The notes under the pieces: generated by a model
What the model was told of the DNA's origin: nothing
The model's database searches: none
The model's input: only the letters and a program-made list of their open reading frames with translations
Source of the DNA: Mariniphaga sp964540165
GTDB lineage: Bacteria; Bacteroidota; Bacteroidia; Bacteroidales; Prolixibacteraceae
NCBI GenBank assembly: GCA_964540165.1
Contig: CAZILU010000051.1
Span: 1 to 19,630 of the forward strand
Reading direction: 5' to 3'
DNA: 19,630 bases
Position numbers and translations under genes: made by a program
Shown: positions 7,253-15,107 of the stretch, piece after piece
How the letters are laid out: each line of letters starts with the position of its first letter
How positions within the stretch are numbered: the first letter of the stretch is position 1

Positions 7253-8644
7253 CTAACCAGCGGGCTGTTTTTCCCACAACGCTTCCATCTCCTCTAACGT
7301 TTTCCCTTTTGTTTCGGGAATCATCTTCCAAACAAAGATAAGCGAAAGAACACTCATAAGTCCATAAAATCCATACGTAAATCCACCGCTGAACTCCATC
7401 ATTGCCGGGTAGGTTGAAGAGATAAAATAGTTGGCTGCCCATTGTGCGGCAACAGCAACAGCAACGGCTTTTCCCCGCACTTTATTGGGAAATATCTCAG
7501 AAATAAGCACCCAGGTAATCGGACCCCACGACATCATAAATGAGGCGGTATAGATAATGATAAAAACCAGGGTACCCATTCCAATGATCTCAAAGAATGC
7601 CAGGGCTGATATCGCAAACATTCCCAGCGCCATACCCGCGGAGCCTACGAGGAGCAACGGTTTTCTTCCCCAACGGTCAACCGTAAAAATTGCCACCACC
7701 GTAAAAATGACATTCACCAATCCCATAATCACTGTTTGCATCAGCGATGCATCCTTGGCTGCGCCCATGCTCTCGAATATACGCGGTGCATAATATAGTG
7801 CCACGTTGATACCAACAAACTGCTGAAAAACAGACAACAGAATACCAATAATGATCACCTTTTTCCCAAACGAGAAGAGCCTGGCCGATTGATGATGCTG
7901 AAGGCTTCCCTTAATATCGGCCATAATCTCTCCGGCAATTACCGAACCATTAATGCGGGTCAGTATCCTTAACGCTTCATCATCTCTTTTCATTAGGGAA
8001 AGATACCGTGGCGTTTCGGGAACGAACAGCAACAGAATGCCAAACAATCCGGCAGGGATCATCTCAGAAAGAAACATCCTTCGCCAGCCAATTTCATTGA
8101 TCCAATCCAGCGCCTGGCCGTTAGCTATGCCCCAGTTTACAAAATAGACCACCAGCATTCCGAAAATAATGGCAAACTGGTTGAGTGAAACCAGTTGCCC
8201 CCGAATCTTTGCCGGAGCAATCTCACCAATATACATAGGACAAACCGCCGATGCTAAACCGACGCCAATACCCCCGATAACACGGTAAAAATTAAACATG
8301 AGTAATAATCCGATGGTTGGCTCTCCCCGTTGAAAAAACAGAAATTCAGGGTACCCTGATCCCAACGCTGAAACGAAAAAAAGCAGGGCGGCAAATAACA
8401 ACGTTCTCTTCCTGCCAAATATTGAAGCCAGAAGGCCTGAAAGCAATCCCCCGATGATACAACCAATAAGGGCACTGGAGATGGTCAACCCATGAACAAG
8501 CGTGCTTAATCCCTGACTTTCGATAAGGTAAGCCTGAATCGATTTTTCAGCTCCGGAGATTACAGCCGTATCGTAACCAAAAAGTAAGCCTCCGAGGGTA
8601 GCGACAAAAGTAACGGCAATCACATACAACCTGTTGTTCTTCAT
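7253..8644 (-). CDS. xylE: D-xylose:H+ symporter (sugar porter, MFS)
   Basis: A 463-residue, twelve-helix sugar porter very close to E. coli XylE. Family signatures are FGYDTAVISG (22-31, with the proton-linked Asp25), GRKR (77-80), PETPRYL (209-215), DRWGRKP and a final PETKGKTLEE. Residues matching the xylose contacts of E. coli XylE are retained: Q156 in NQFAIIFG, Q274-Q275 and N280 in QQFVGIN, Trp in GPITWVL, and Gln-Trp in VAAQWAANYF. This makes xylose the likely substrate rather than a generic hexose. It is the last gene of the minus-strand xylose unit, 116 bp after xylose isomerase with no convincing promoter between, so it is probably read through from upstream. No clear terminator follows it. 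Confidence 0.92.
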   Translation of the reverse strand: MKNNRLYVIAVTFVATLGGLLFGYDTAVISGAEKSIQAYLIESQGLSTLVHGLTISSALIGCIIGGLLSGLLASIFGRKRTLLFAALLFFVSALGSGYPEFLFFQRGEPTIGLLLMFNFYRVIGGIGVGLASAVCPMYIGEIAPAKIRGQLVSLNQFAIIFGMLVVYFVNWGIANGQALDWINEIGWRRMFLSEMIPAGLFGILLLFVPETPRYLSLMKRDDEALRILTRINGSVIAGEIMADIKGSLQHHQSARLFSFGKKVIIIGILLSVFQQFVGINVALYYAPRIFESMGAAKDASLMQTVIMGLVNVIFTVVAIFTVDRWGRKPLLLVGSAGMALGMFAISALAFFEIIGMGTLVFIIIYTASFMMSWGPITWVLISEIFPNKVRGKAVAVAVAAQWAANYFISSTYPAMMEFSGGFTYGFYGLMSVLSLIFVWKMIPETKGKTLEEMEALWEKQPAG

Positions 8645-8760
8645 CTGTCTGTTTATTCATTTATTTTTAACGATCGGAAATTCCACCGGGAGGAGATAAC
8701 AACATAACTACTTCCGGCAAACCGTGTTCCCGGGATGGCAGATTCCTTTGGATTCCCCAC

Positions 8761-10086
8761 CTATATGTACCAGTTGATCAACTGCTCTAACAACTCCTGT
8801 TTGCCGCTGATCTGTACCGGCTCACCCGCCTCACGGGCCATTGAACAGAGATCTCCCAGAGCGAGCTCTCCTTTTTCAAACGCAGCACCCATGCCACTTT
8901 CGTATGAAGAGTAGCGTTTTCTGCGCATAGAGAGGTAGTCCGATTCATTCAGAATCTTATCGGCGATCAGCAGGGCCCGTGCAAAAATATCCATTCCCGA
9001 AATATGGGCGATAAAAATATCCTCCAGATCGGTTGAATTGCGACGGGTCTTTGCATCAAAATTGATCCCTCCATTGGTAAATCCTCCGGCCTGCAAAATC
9101 TCCAGCATAGCTTCCGTCACCTCATAGATGTTGGTTGGAAACTCATCGGTATCCCATCCATTCTGGTAGTCCCCTTTGTTGGCATCGATCGATCCAAGCA
9201 AACCGGCATCTGCCGCCATTCGAAGATCGTGGGCAAACGTATGCCCTGCTAACGTGGCGTGGTTCACTTCGACATTCAGTTTAAAATCATGATCAAGTCC
9301 GTAATGCCGTAGAAATCCGATCACCGTTTGTGCATCGTAGTCGTATTGATGTTTGGTCGGTTCCATCGGTTTGGGTTCAATCAGAAAGGTGCCGGTAAAT
9401 CCCTGCTTCCGGCCGTAATCACGAGCCATACCCAGGAGCCGTGCCAAATGTTCGATCTCCTTTCGGGTATCGGTATTGTGCAGCGTCATATAACCCTCTC
9501 TTCCACCCCAAAAAACATAATTTGATCCGCCCAATGCGATGGTGGCATCAATGGCATTTTTTATCTGAACCGCCACATGAGCTACAACGTTGAAATCAGG
9601 ATTTGTGGCGGCTCCGTTCATATAACGCGGATTGGAAAATACGTTGGCGGTTCCCCACAACAGTTTCACGCCTGAGGCTTCCTGCTTTTGTCTGGCAATC
9701 TCCACCATCGTTTCCAGCCGTTTTTCAATCTCGAAAACCGATCCGTCACCCACCATATCCACATCGTGAAAACAGTAATACGGAATACCCATTTTGGTAA
9801 TGAACTCGAATGCGGCATCCATCCGCTCCTTTGCAGCATCCAGCTTATCCGAAGCACCGTCCCACGGAAAAATCTGTGTTCCGGGGCCAAAGGGATCCTC
9901 TCCCGTTCCACAGAAGGTATGCCAATAAGCCACCGCAAAACGAAGATGGTCTTTCATCGGTTTCCCCGCAACCATCCGCTCTGCTTCGTACCATTTAAAA
10001 GCCAGCGGATTGCGCGACGCAGGTCCCTCATAACAGATCTGATCAATCCCCTTAAAATACGTCTTATTCCCAATTAATACATTCAT
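8761..10086 (-). CDS. xylA: Xylose isomerase
   Basis: A 441-residue cytoplasmic enzyme converting D-xylose to D-xylulose, of the longer class II type. The catalytic pair is seen as FHDVD (H107, D110). Metal ligands are seen in IEPKPMEPTKH (E237, K239), NVEVNHATLAGH (E273, H276), SIDANKGD (D301) and WDTDEFPT (D312, D314). The entry begins YFKGIDQICYEGP, as usual. I place the start at ATG 10086 and not at the TTG one codon earlier, because an AAAAGGG Shine-Dalgarno-like sequence sits six bases before this ATG. It lies 133 bp after the ThuA-like gene, and that gap holds a possible internal promoter. All active-site residues that I can check are present. Confidence 0.97.
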   Translation of the reverse strand: MNVLIGNKTYFKGIDQICYEGPASRNPLAFKWYEAERMVAGKPMKDHLRFAVAYWHTFCGTGEDPFGPGTQIFPWDGASDKLDAAKERMDAAFEFITKMGIPYYCFHDVDMVGDGSVFEIEKRLETMVEIARQKQEASGVKLLWGTANVFSNPRYMNGAATNPDFNVVAHVAVQIKNAIDATIALGGSNYVFWGGREGYMTLHNTDTRKEIEHLARLLGMARDYGRKQGFTGTFLIEPKPMEPTKHQYDYDAQTVIGFLRHYGLDHDFKLNVEVNHATLAGHTFAHDLRMAADAGLLGSIDANKGDYQNGWDTDEFPTNIYEVTEAMLEILQAGGFTNGGINFDAKTRRNSTDLEDIFIAHISGMDIFARALLIADKILNESDYLSMRRKRYSSYESGMGAAFEKGELALGDLCSMAREAGEPVQISGKQELLEQLINWYI

Positions 10087-10092
10087 CAATAA

Positions 10093-10099
10093 CCCTTTT
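10093..10099 (-). promoter_or_regulatory. Shine-Dalgarno-like site of xylA
   Basis: On the minus strand AAAAGGG lies six bases before the ATG at 10086. It decides between that ATG and the in-frame TTG just upstream. Such sites are uncommon in this window. Confidence 0.5.
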
Positions 10100-10171
10100 A
10101 ACTGTTTAAATCCTTAATTTTTTATACCTCATCTGCTGCTCCGCAGGCCAACAAGCCTTCTCAATGAAACC

Positions 10172-10204
10172 CAAAGATATCGGAGCCTGCAAAAAAGTAA
10201 CACA
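10172..10204 (-). promoter_or_regulatory. Possible internal promoter for xylA-xylE
   Basis: Minus-strand TATCTTTG (10172-10179) matches the -7 consensus exactly. TGTG (10201-10204) lies 21 bp upstream, one base off TTTG. This could give extra transcription of isomerase and symporter apart from the first operon genes. No copy of the AGAACAG operator motif is present here. Confidence 0.4.
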
Positions 10205-10219
10205 CACGTTTAATATCCA

Positions 10220-11032
10220 TTATGAATACCGTGGCTCTTTCCATTTCTCCTTAGGATGATACCTGCTTTCGGCAGCCCAGCGAATTCCCCGTTTTTGAAT
10301 CTCCAACGCCTCAGGAACTTCAAAATCGACCATTTTATGACCTAACGAGGAGTAAAATACCCGGCCTTCACCATAATATTTTTTCCAAACCACCGGAATA
10401 ATACATCCGTCGATCCAGGGAGCATGCTCTCCGGTAAAACGAGTGGTAGCCAACACTTTCACATTGGGATCAACATGCATATAGTACTGTTCCGAGTGCA
10501 TGGCAAAATCTTTCAATCCCTTGGTGACGGCATCCTTTTGGTTGGTAATTTTCACTTTATAATCGATCACTCCACCCGGGTGCGCCACCCATTGTCCGCC
10601 AACCATGAACTGAAACTCAACATTGTTTCTGAACGCATCCCCAATGCCACCATGCCAACCTGCCAGGCCGACCCCGCCCTTTACCGCTTTAAGCAGAGCC
10701 TTCTCCTGCTCCTTGGTGATCTGCCCCATCGTCCAGATTTGAACCACCAAATCGAGCGAATTCATCAGATCTTCGTCAAGATAGATGTCGAGGGTATCAG
10801 AGACAACAACTTCAGCACCCTCCTCCCGCATCCAGGGAACAAACAGATCAACCGATGGCTCCGGATCATGACCAGCCCATCCTCCCCAAACATAAAGAAC
10901 CTTTTTTCCCTTCAGGGAAGGAACCGGACTACGAGTACCAGCCTTTGCATAGAGGGTATTTGGAATAAAAACCGATGCAGCCCCGGCAGCCAGGGTAGTC
11001 ATTACGAACTTCCGCCTTGAAATCGTACTCAT
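10220..11032 (-). CDS. Exported ThuA-like domain protein
   Basis: A 270-residue protein with a twin-arginine type signal (S5-R6-R7-K8-F9, then a hydrophobic run to about residue 29, LYA). The mature part is a ThuA-like, class I glutamine-amidotransferase-fold domain: KKVLYVWGGW (43-52), AGWHGG (124-129), VGGQWVAHPGG (144-154) and HSEQYYMHVD (179-188). ThuA proteins were named from trehalose utilisation in rhizobia. In many Bacteroidota they are encoded with Gfo/Idh/MocA oxidoreductases and are linked to keto-sugar metabolism, but the exact reaction of this protein is unknown. Twelve bases separate it from the oxidoreductase gene upstream. Its place between xylulokinase and xylose isomerase suggests a xylose-derived substrate in the periplasm. 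Confidence 0.8.
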   Translation of the reverse strand: MSTISRRKFVMTTLAAGAASVFIPNTLYAKAGTRSPVPSLKGKKVLYVWGGWAGHDPEPSVDLFVPWMREEGAEVVVSDTLDIYLDEDLMNSLDLVVQIWTMGQITKEQEKALLKAVKGGVGLAGWHGGIGDAFRNNVEFQFMVGGQWVAHPGGVIDYKVKITNQKDAVTKGLKDFAMHSEQYYMHVDPNVKVLATTRFTGEHAPWIDGCIIPVVWKKYYGEGRVFYSSLGHKMVDFEVPEALEIQKRGIRWAAESRYHPKEKWKEPRYS

Positions 11033-11044
11033 CGTAGAAATAAT

Positions 11045-12349
11045 TTATAATTGATAGCCGTTTTTATACTCCCGGTGAAAAAATTGCTCTGCTTCAGGAT
11101 CATTTATAAAATACTGATTTTCAGGAGACCAGTTCACAGGCCGTTTTAATTCCAGGGCAATGTTTCCCAAAATGCAACAGGTGGTTGTTCGCTGACCTAT
11201 CTCCACCGTGGCAATCGGGTCTCTGCGCATTCTGACCGATTTAATAAAGTCCTCTATGTGAAGCGAACTCCGCTCATACAATCCCGGATCAGCCTCCTCA
11301 TCTTTCTGTGGAAGAAGGCCCGGATCCGAAGCCGCCAGTTTACCCCTGGAAACTTCAATCCATCCATCGCTCCCCCAGAATTTCACTCCCCTGGTTTTAC
11401 CCTCATCATAGGGTTCATTGGTCATCTCAATTCCATTATCATACACATAAGTCAGGTATTTCGCTCCCTGGTAACCCGGGGGTATAATTTTAACCGGACC
11501 GCTGTTATCTCTTTTCAGTCCCCACTGGCCAATATCAAAATTATGTGCTCCCCAGTCACAGGTATATCCACCCCCGGTCTCTTTATAATAACGCCAGTTA
11601 GCCCAAAAAGTCTCTTTCGTTGGCGGATTAATGGTTATGGGAGGATTAAGCTTTGAGTTGTAATGAATGGGAGCCAGCGGCCCCAGCCATTTTGCCCAGT
11701 CGAGATCAGCAGGGATCTTCTCTTCCGGCAAGTTGTATGGATCCGGTCCCGGGCCCACATACGCATTTACTTTGACCAGATTTCCAAATCCATCAGCCTG
11801 CCTGTGAACCAAATTAACAACATGTTGATAGTTCGGATCGGATCGTTGCTGACTACCGGTTGCAAAAATAATCTGATTCTTTCGCACCGCAGCAGCTACT
11901 TTTAGGCTCTCTTTAATCGTGAAGGTAATCGGTTTCTCCTGATAGATATCTTTTCCGGCATTACAGGCTTCAATAGCGATCAAAGCATGCCAATGATCGG
12001 GCGTGGCAATAACCACCGCGTCAATATCTTTTCGATCGATAATATCCCGGTAATCGGCATAGGTTTTCACCTCTGCCGGCTGGCCCTTCTTCCCATAGAT
12101 CTCTTTCAGGCGCAGCTCGAATCGCTGCCGCTTTATACCATAAACATCGGCTCCGGCAACGACTTGCACTCCCGGAATCCGGGTAAAGCCATTCAACAGA
12201 TTCATTCCCTGTTGTCCAAGCCCGATAAATCCAACGCGAATGGTATCGTTTGCACCCATTCTGAATCCGTGAAGCATTGGTAATGCAGCTATGCCGGCCG
12301 CACCAACCAACGTGTTTTGAAGAAAACTTCTTCTGGTAAAATTTTTCAT
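11045..12349 (-). CDS. Exported Gfo/Idh/MocA-family oxidoreductase
   Basis: A 434-residue NAD(P)-dependent sugar oxidoreductase with a twin-arginine signal (T5-R6-R7-S8-F9-L10, followed by an alanine-rich hydrophobic stretch). The Rossmann fold shows GFIGLGQQG (40-48) and ATPDHWHALI (115-124). The family's EKP is at 138-140 and a C-terminal active-site segment reads CDWGAHNFDIGQWG (264-277). Tat export of a pre-folded, cofactor-loaded enzyme is common for this subgroup in Bacteroidota and Planctomycetota. It would oxidise or reduce a sugar or glycoside hydroxyl, often at C3, but the substrate is not visible. It follows xylulokinase by 35 bp and precedes the ThuA-like gene by 12 bp, so it is within the xylose operon. 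Confidence 0.85.
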   Translation of the reverse strand: MKNFTRRSFLQNTLVGAAGIAALPMLHGFRMGANDTIRVGFIGLGQQGMNLLNGFTRIPGVQVVAGADVYGIKRQRFELRLKEIYGKKGQPAEVKTYADYRDIIDRKDIDAVVIATPDHWHALIAIEACNAGKDIYQEKPITFTIKESLKVAAAVRKNQIIFATGSQQRSDPNYQHVVNLVHRQADGFGNLVKVNAYVGPGPDPYNLPEEKIPADLDWAKWLGPLAPIHYNSKLNPPITINPPTKETFWANWRYYKETGGGYTCDWGAHNFDIGQWGLKRDNSGPVKIIPPGYQGAKYLTYVYDNGIEMTNEPYDEGKTRGVKFWGSDGWIEVSRGKLAASDPGLLPQKDEEADPGLYERSSLHIEDFIKSVRMRRDPIATVEIGQRTTTCCILGNIALELKRPVNWSPENQYFINDPEAEQFFHREYKNGYQL

Positions 12350-12384
12350 TTTATTTAATTTTTAATTGTACTCGTTACAATGCA

Positions 12385-13878
12385 TCAGTCCGGTTTCGCC
12401 AAAGCATTTTCAAGCTCCTTTTTCCAGCGGAGATAAGCAATCAAATATTTATCATTTTCAGGCTTTACCGGTTCAATGGTTTCCAGTTTGATCAGATTCA
12501 TAAAAGCTTCCTTATCAGAAGAATAATATCCAGATCCGATTCCTGCCCCACGGGCTGCCCCAATAGATCCGTCGGTGTTGTATAGTTCGATGGTTGCCTG
12601 GGTAATTCCGGCCAATGTATCCCTGAAAACCGGACTTAGAAACATGTTTGCCTTTCCGGCCCTGATAACTTTCGCCTGTATACCGGCATTTTTCATAACC
12701 TCCATCCCATAGTTAAATGAGAAAACGATCCCCTCCTGTGCCGCCCTGAACAGATCTCCTTTCTGATGAATATTATAATTAATGCCAAAAAATCCAGACC
12801 CCACATCCCGATGATTCAACATCCGTTCGGCACCATTGCCGAAAGGCAGCACAACCAATCCGTTCGATCCAACCGGTGCCGCTGATGCCAACCGGTTCAT
12901 CTGGTCATACGACATTGTCTCTCCGGCCATTCGTCGCAGCCAGGCATTAAGAATACCGGTTCCGTTGATGCAAAGCAAAACGCCCAACCTTCGGGTTTCA
13001 GCCGAATGGTTAACATGAGCAAAGGTGTTTACCCGAGACTGAGGATCGTACCTGATCTCATCACTGACACCGTAAACCACCCCCGAGGTTCCGGCCGTGG
13101 CAGCCACCTCTCCCGGATGCATTACCCGAAGCGAAAAAGCATTATTGGGCTGGTCTCCTGCCCGGTAGCTTACCGTAGTCTTTGGAGACAGACCCAGCTC
13201 TGCCGCGACTTCCGGACGTAGTTGCCCCTGGACCGAAAAAGTGGGAACAACCTCCGGAATAAGCTCCGGCGATATCCCGTAATAGTCTAAAAGCATTCTT
13301 GAAAGGGCGTGGTCTTTGAAATCCCAAAGTATCCCTTCCGACAATCCACTCATCGTGGTCCGAATCTCTCCGGTTAGCTTCATTGCGATGTAATCGCCCG
13401 GCAACATCATTTTAAACACCCGGTCATACACCTGAGGTTCATGCTCTTTTACCCACCTCATTTTTGAGGCGGTAAAATTTCCGGGTGAGTTTAATAACCC
13501 GCCCAAACACCGCTCAGAACCAAGCGACAAGAATGCCTTCTCACCGATCGTTGCCGCCCGGCTGTCACACCATATAATGGAAGGACGTAAAACTTCGTAA
13601 TTTTTATCAACCAATACCAATCCATGCATTTGATAAGATATCCCTATCGAACGGATCGCTTCTGACTTTACACCCGACACATTTAACACATCCGCTAATG
13701 CAAGCTTAAGGTTATGCCACCACAACTCCGGATGCTGTTCAGCCCAACCCGGCCGGTCGGCATGAATCGCCATCTCATCCGCCGGATGCCACGAGGAGCC
13801 GACACAACGCCCCGTTTCTCCCTCTATTAAGGAAACTTTTACCGATGAACTACCAATGTCAAACCCAAGCAAATACAT
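12385..13878 (-). CDS. xylB: Xylulokinase (FGGY family)
   Basis: A 497-residue carbohydrate kinase phosphorylating D-xylulose to xylulose 5-phosphate, which enters the pentose phosphate pathway. The N-terminal ATPase-fold phosphate loop is FDIGSSSVK (6-14). Xylulokinase-type markers are GWAEQHP (44-50), SYQMHGLVLVD (81-91), IIWCDSRA (101-108) and the catalytic-base region AGDQPNNAF (240-248, D242). Later glycine-rich loops (GTSGVVYG, GAARGAGIG) bind ATP. Length is normal. It is the first structural gene after its own promoter and operator-like site. The isomerase and xylose symporter downstream make xylulokinase more likely than another FGGY kinase. Confidence 0.93.
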   Translation of the reverse strand: MYLLGFDIGSSSVKVSLIEGETGRCVGSSWHPADEMAIHADRPGWAEQHPELWWHNLKLALADVLNVSGVKSEAIRSIGISYQMHGLVLVDKNYEVLRPSIIWCDSRAATIGEKAFLSLGSERCLGGLLNSPGNFTASKMRWVKEHEPQVYDRVFKMMLPGDYIAMKLTGEIRTTMSGLSEGILWDFKDHALSRMLLDYYGISPELIPEVVPTFSVQGQLRPEVAAELGLSPKTTVSYRAGDQPNNAFSLRVMHPGEVAATAGTSGVVYGVSDEIRYDPQSRVNTFAHVNHSAETRRLGVLLCINGTGILNAWLRRMAGETMSYDQMNRLASAAPVGSNGLVVLPFGNGAERMLNHRDVGSGFFGINYNIHQKGDLFRAAQEGIVFSFNYGMEVMKNAGIQAKVIRAGKANMFLSPVFRDTLAGITQATIELYNTDGSIGAARGAGIGSGYYSSDKEAFMNLIKLETIEPVKPENDKYLIAYLRWKKELENALAKPD

Positions 13879-13916
13879 CTATACTAATATTTTACAACAA
13901 CAAATGCATCGAACTG

Positions 13917-13929
13917 TTCTGTTCTGGTA
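13917..13929 (-). promoter_or_regulatory. Operator-like site upstream of xylB
   Basis: The minus strand reads TACCAGAACAGAA, an exact 13-bp copy of one arm of the palindrome before the regulator gene. It lies six bases downstream of the xylB -7 box, at about the transcription start, a classic repressor position. The second arm is poorly conserved here, though a partial repeat (AACAG) continues for a few bases. Confidence 0.7.
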
Positions 13930-13935
13930 TGCCAT

Positions 13936-13967
13936 CAAAAGTAACGGCAAATCAGCGGATTTCAAAA
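13936..13967 (-). promoter_or_regulatory. Promoter of the xylB operon
   Basis: Minus-strand TTTTG (13963-13967), a 19-bp spacer and TACTTTTG (13936-13943): both boxes match the Bacteroidota consensus exactly, with ideal spacing. It lies between the regulator gene and xylB, so the catabolic genes need not depend on the regulator promoter. Confidence 0.75.
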
Positions 13968-14006
13968 TTTCAAAAAATGTTATATAGCATAAAACGGCAT
14001 CCTCTG

Positions 14007-15002
14007 TTATAAAGATGACCTTAGCTTCAGGGATGTAGGCACCTCAAAATGAATCGGATCACCGGAGGACACAAACTCAGCGGCCTTCTGCCCCATCAAC
14101 TCAAAATCGGTAGAGATAACGGTTATACCATTTTTGACATACTTCTTCATCGGGGTTTCATTGTATGAGATCACGCCGGCATCCAGACCAGGTTCGAATC
14201 CCTTTTCCGCGCATTGATCTAAAAACCTTGCCAGCGTTCGGTCGCTCACCAGAAAATACAATCCATGTTTGGTAACCTGAAATTTATCCTCCTCATAAAC
14301 AACGGTATGTTTGATCTGATAATCATTGCAAAACCGGATAAAGTAATCGACGGCAATTTTTGGATGGTAGGTAAAGGGCGGATAATAGAAAGTAAAGAGC
14401 TTGTACCGTTTAATCTTTTCCAGGTTTGCACGCAGACAATCATAGACCGGTGCACCAAAATTCTGAAATACAACCGAATGGTTTTCAGAGGCGTGAATAC
14501 TCCAGTCGATGACCAGCAATTGATCGGCCGGGATTCGGTTTATAATTTGGGATATTTTAGGGTGGTCAAAATTCATAACGATATATCTGCTGTATTTCCC
14601 TAAGCTCTCTAACACAATCTTTTCGAACAGGTGAATATTGTAATGGTGAAAATGAAGATCCACTCCGAAACTTTTGGGAAGGTGCTTCAAAAACGCACCA
14701 TACAACACCTCCTTGTAGGCTTTAAAAGTGTCTAAAAAAAGAAAAACTTTTCTGGTTTTGCTGGCAACAAAATAACCCCGATTAGGCACAGAATCAATGA
14801 CTCCACTCCTTTTCAGCTCTCCGTATGCTTTAAATACCGTATCGCGCGACAGATTGCTCTCCTTCATAACCTGATTAATCGAAGGAAGCAGATCTCCGGG
14901 TTTAAGCTGCCCTCTGCTAATCGCATCCTGAATGACACTGATCAGCTGTCGGTACTTTAACTCATTCGACTGGTTATCAATCGGAAATAACAAATGGCTC
15001 AT
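14007..15002 (-). CDS. GntR-family regulator with sugar-binding-like effector domain
   Basis: A 331-residue transcription factor. Residues 15-80 are a GntR-type winged helix: KPGDLLPSINQ (34-44), SRDTVFKAYGELKRSGVI (52-69) and the wing PNRGYFVA (73-80). The remaining 250 residues look like a periplasmic-binding/LacI-type effector domain (two alternating alpha/beta lobes, GVISYNETPM and GITVISTDFELMGQKAAEF near the end), as in Bacillus AraR and the fucose regulator of Bacteroides. It probably represses the xylose genes and is released by xylose or a derivative. It lies directly upstream of xylB in the same direction and has its own promoter, with a perfect palindrome over the likely transcription start, implying autoregulation. 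Calling it a xylose regulator is inference from position. Confidence 0.85.
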   Translation of the reverse strand: MSHLLFPIDNQSNELKYRQLISVIQDAISRGQLKPGDLLPSINQVMKESNLSRDTVFKAYGELKRSGVIDSVPNRGYFVASKTRKVFLFLDTFKAYKEVLYGAFLKHLPKSFGVDLHFHHYNIHLFEKIVLESLGKYSRYIVMNFDHPKISQIINRIPADQLLVIDWSIHASENHSVVFQNFGAPVYDCLRANLEKIKRYKLFTFYYPPFTYHPKIAVDYFIRFCNDYQIKHTVVYEEDKFQVTKHGLYFLVSDRTLARFLDQCAEKGFEPGLDAGVISYNETPMKKYVKNGITVISTDFELMGQKAAEFVSSGDPIHFEVPTSLKLRSSL

Positions 15003-15016
15003 CCGTGGCAGTTTAC

Positions 15017-15040
15017 CAGAACAGAAACCATTCTGTTCTG
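15017..15040. promoter_or_regulatory. Perfect inverted repeat, candidate operator of the GntR regulator
   Basis: CAGAACAGAA, four bases (ACCA), then TTCTGTTCTG: ten-base arms with no mismatch. It lies 15-38 bp before the regulator ATG and five bases downstream of its predicted -7 box. A 13-bp stretch around one arm (15014-15026) recurs before xylB. It is also 68 bp upstream of the divergent nitroreductase gene. Confidence 0.8.
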
Positions 15041-15045
15041 TACTG

Positions 15046-15078
15046 CGAATTTAAAAATTTATCCGTAAAACACGCAAT
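15046..15078 (-). promoter_or_regulatory. Candidate promoter of the GntR regulator gene
   Basis: Minus-strand ATTG (15075-15078), a 21-bp spacer and TAAATTCG (15046-15053), one base off TAnnTTTG. The spacing from -7 box to the operator motif resembles that at xylB, which supports the call. Confidence 0.5.
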
Positions 15079-15107
15079 AGGAAGAGCTCTCAATCGTTCA
15101 TAGAAAC

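Noticed and set aside
9688..10077. 129-codon plus-strand frame opposite xylose isomerase
   Set aside because: Antisense to xylA, whose active-site motifs are complete; no independent coding signal.
10424..11020. 198-codon open frame on the plus strand opposite the ThuA-like gene
   Set aside because: It lies wholly antisense to a well-supported gene and its protein has no recognisable family pattern; long antisense frames are common in coding DNA.
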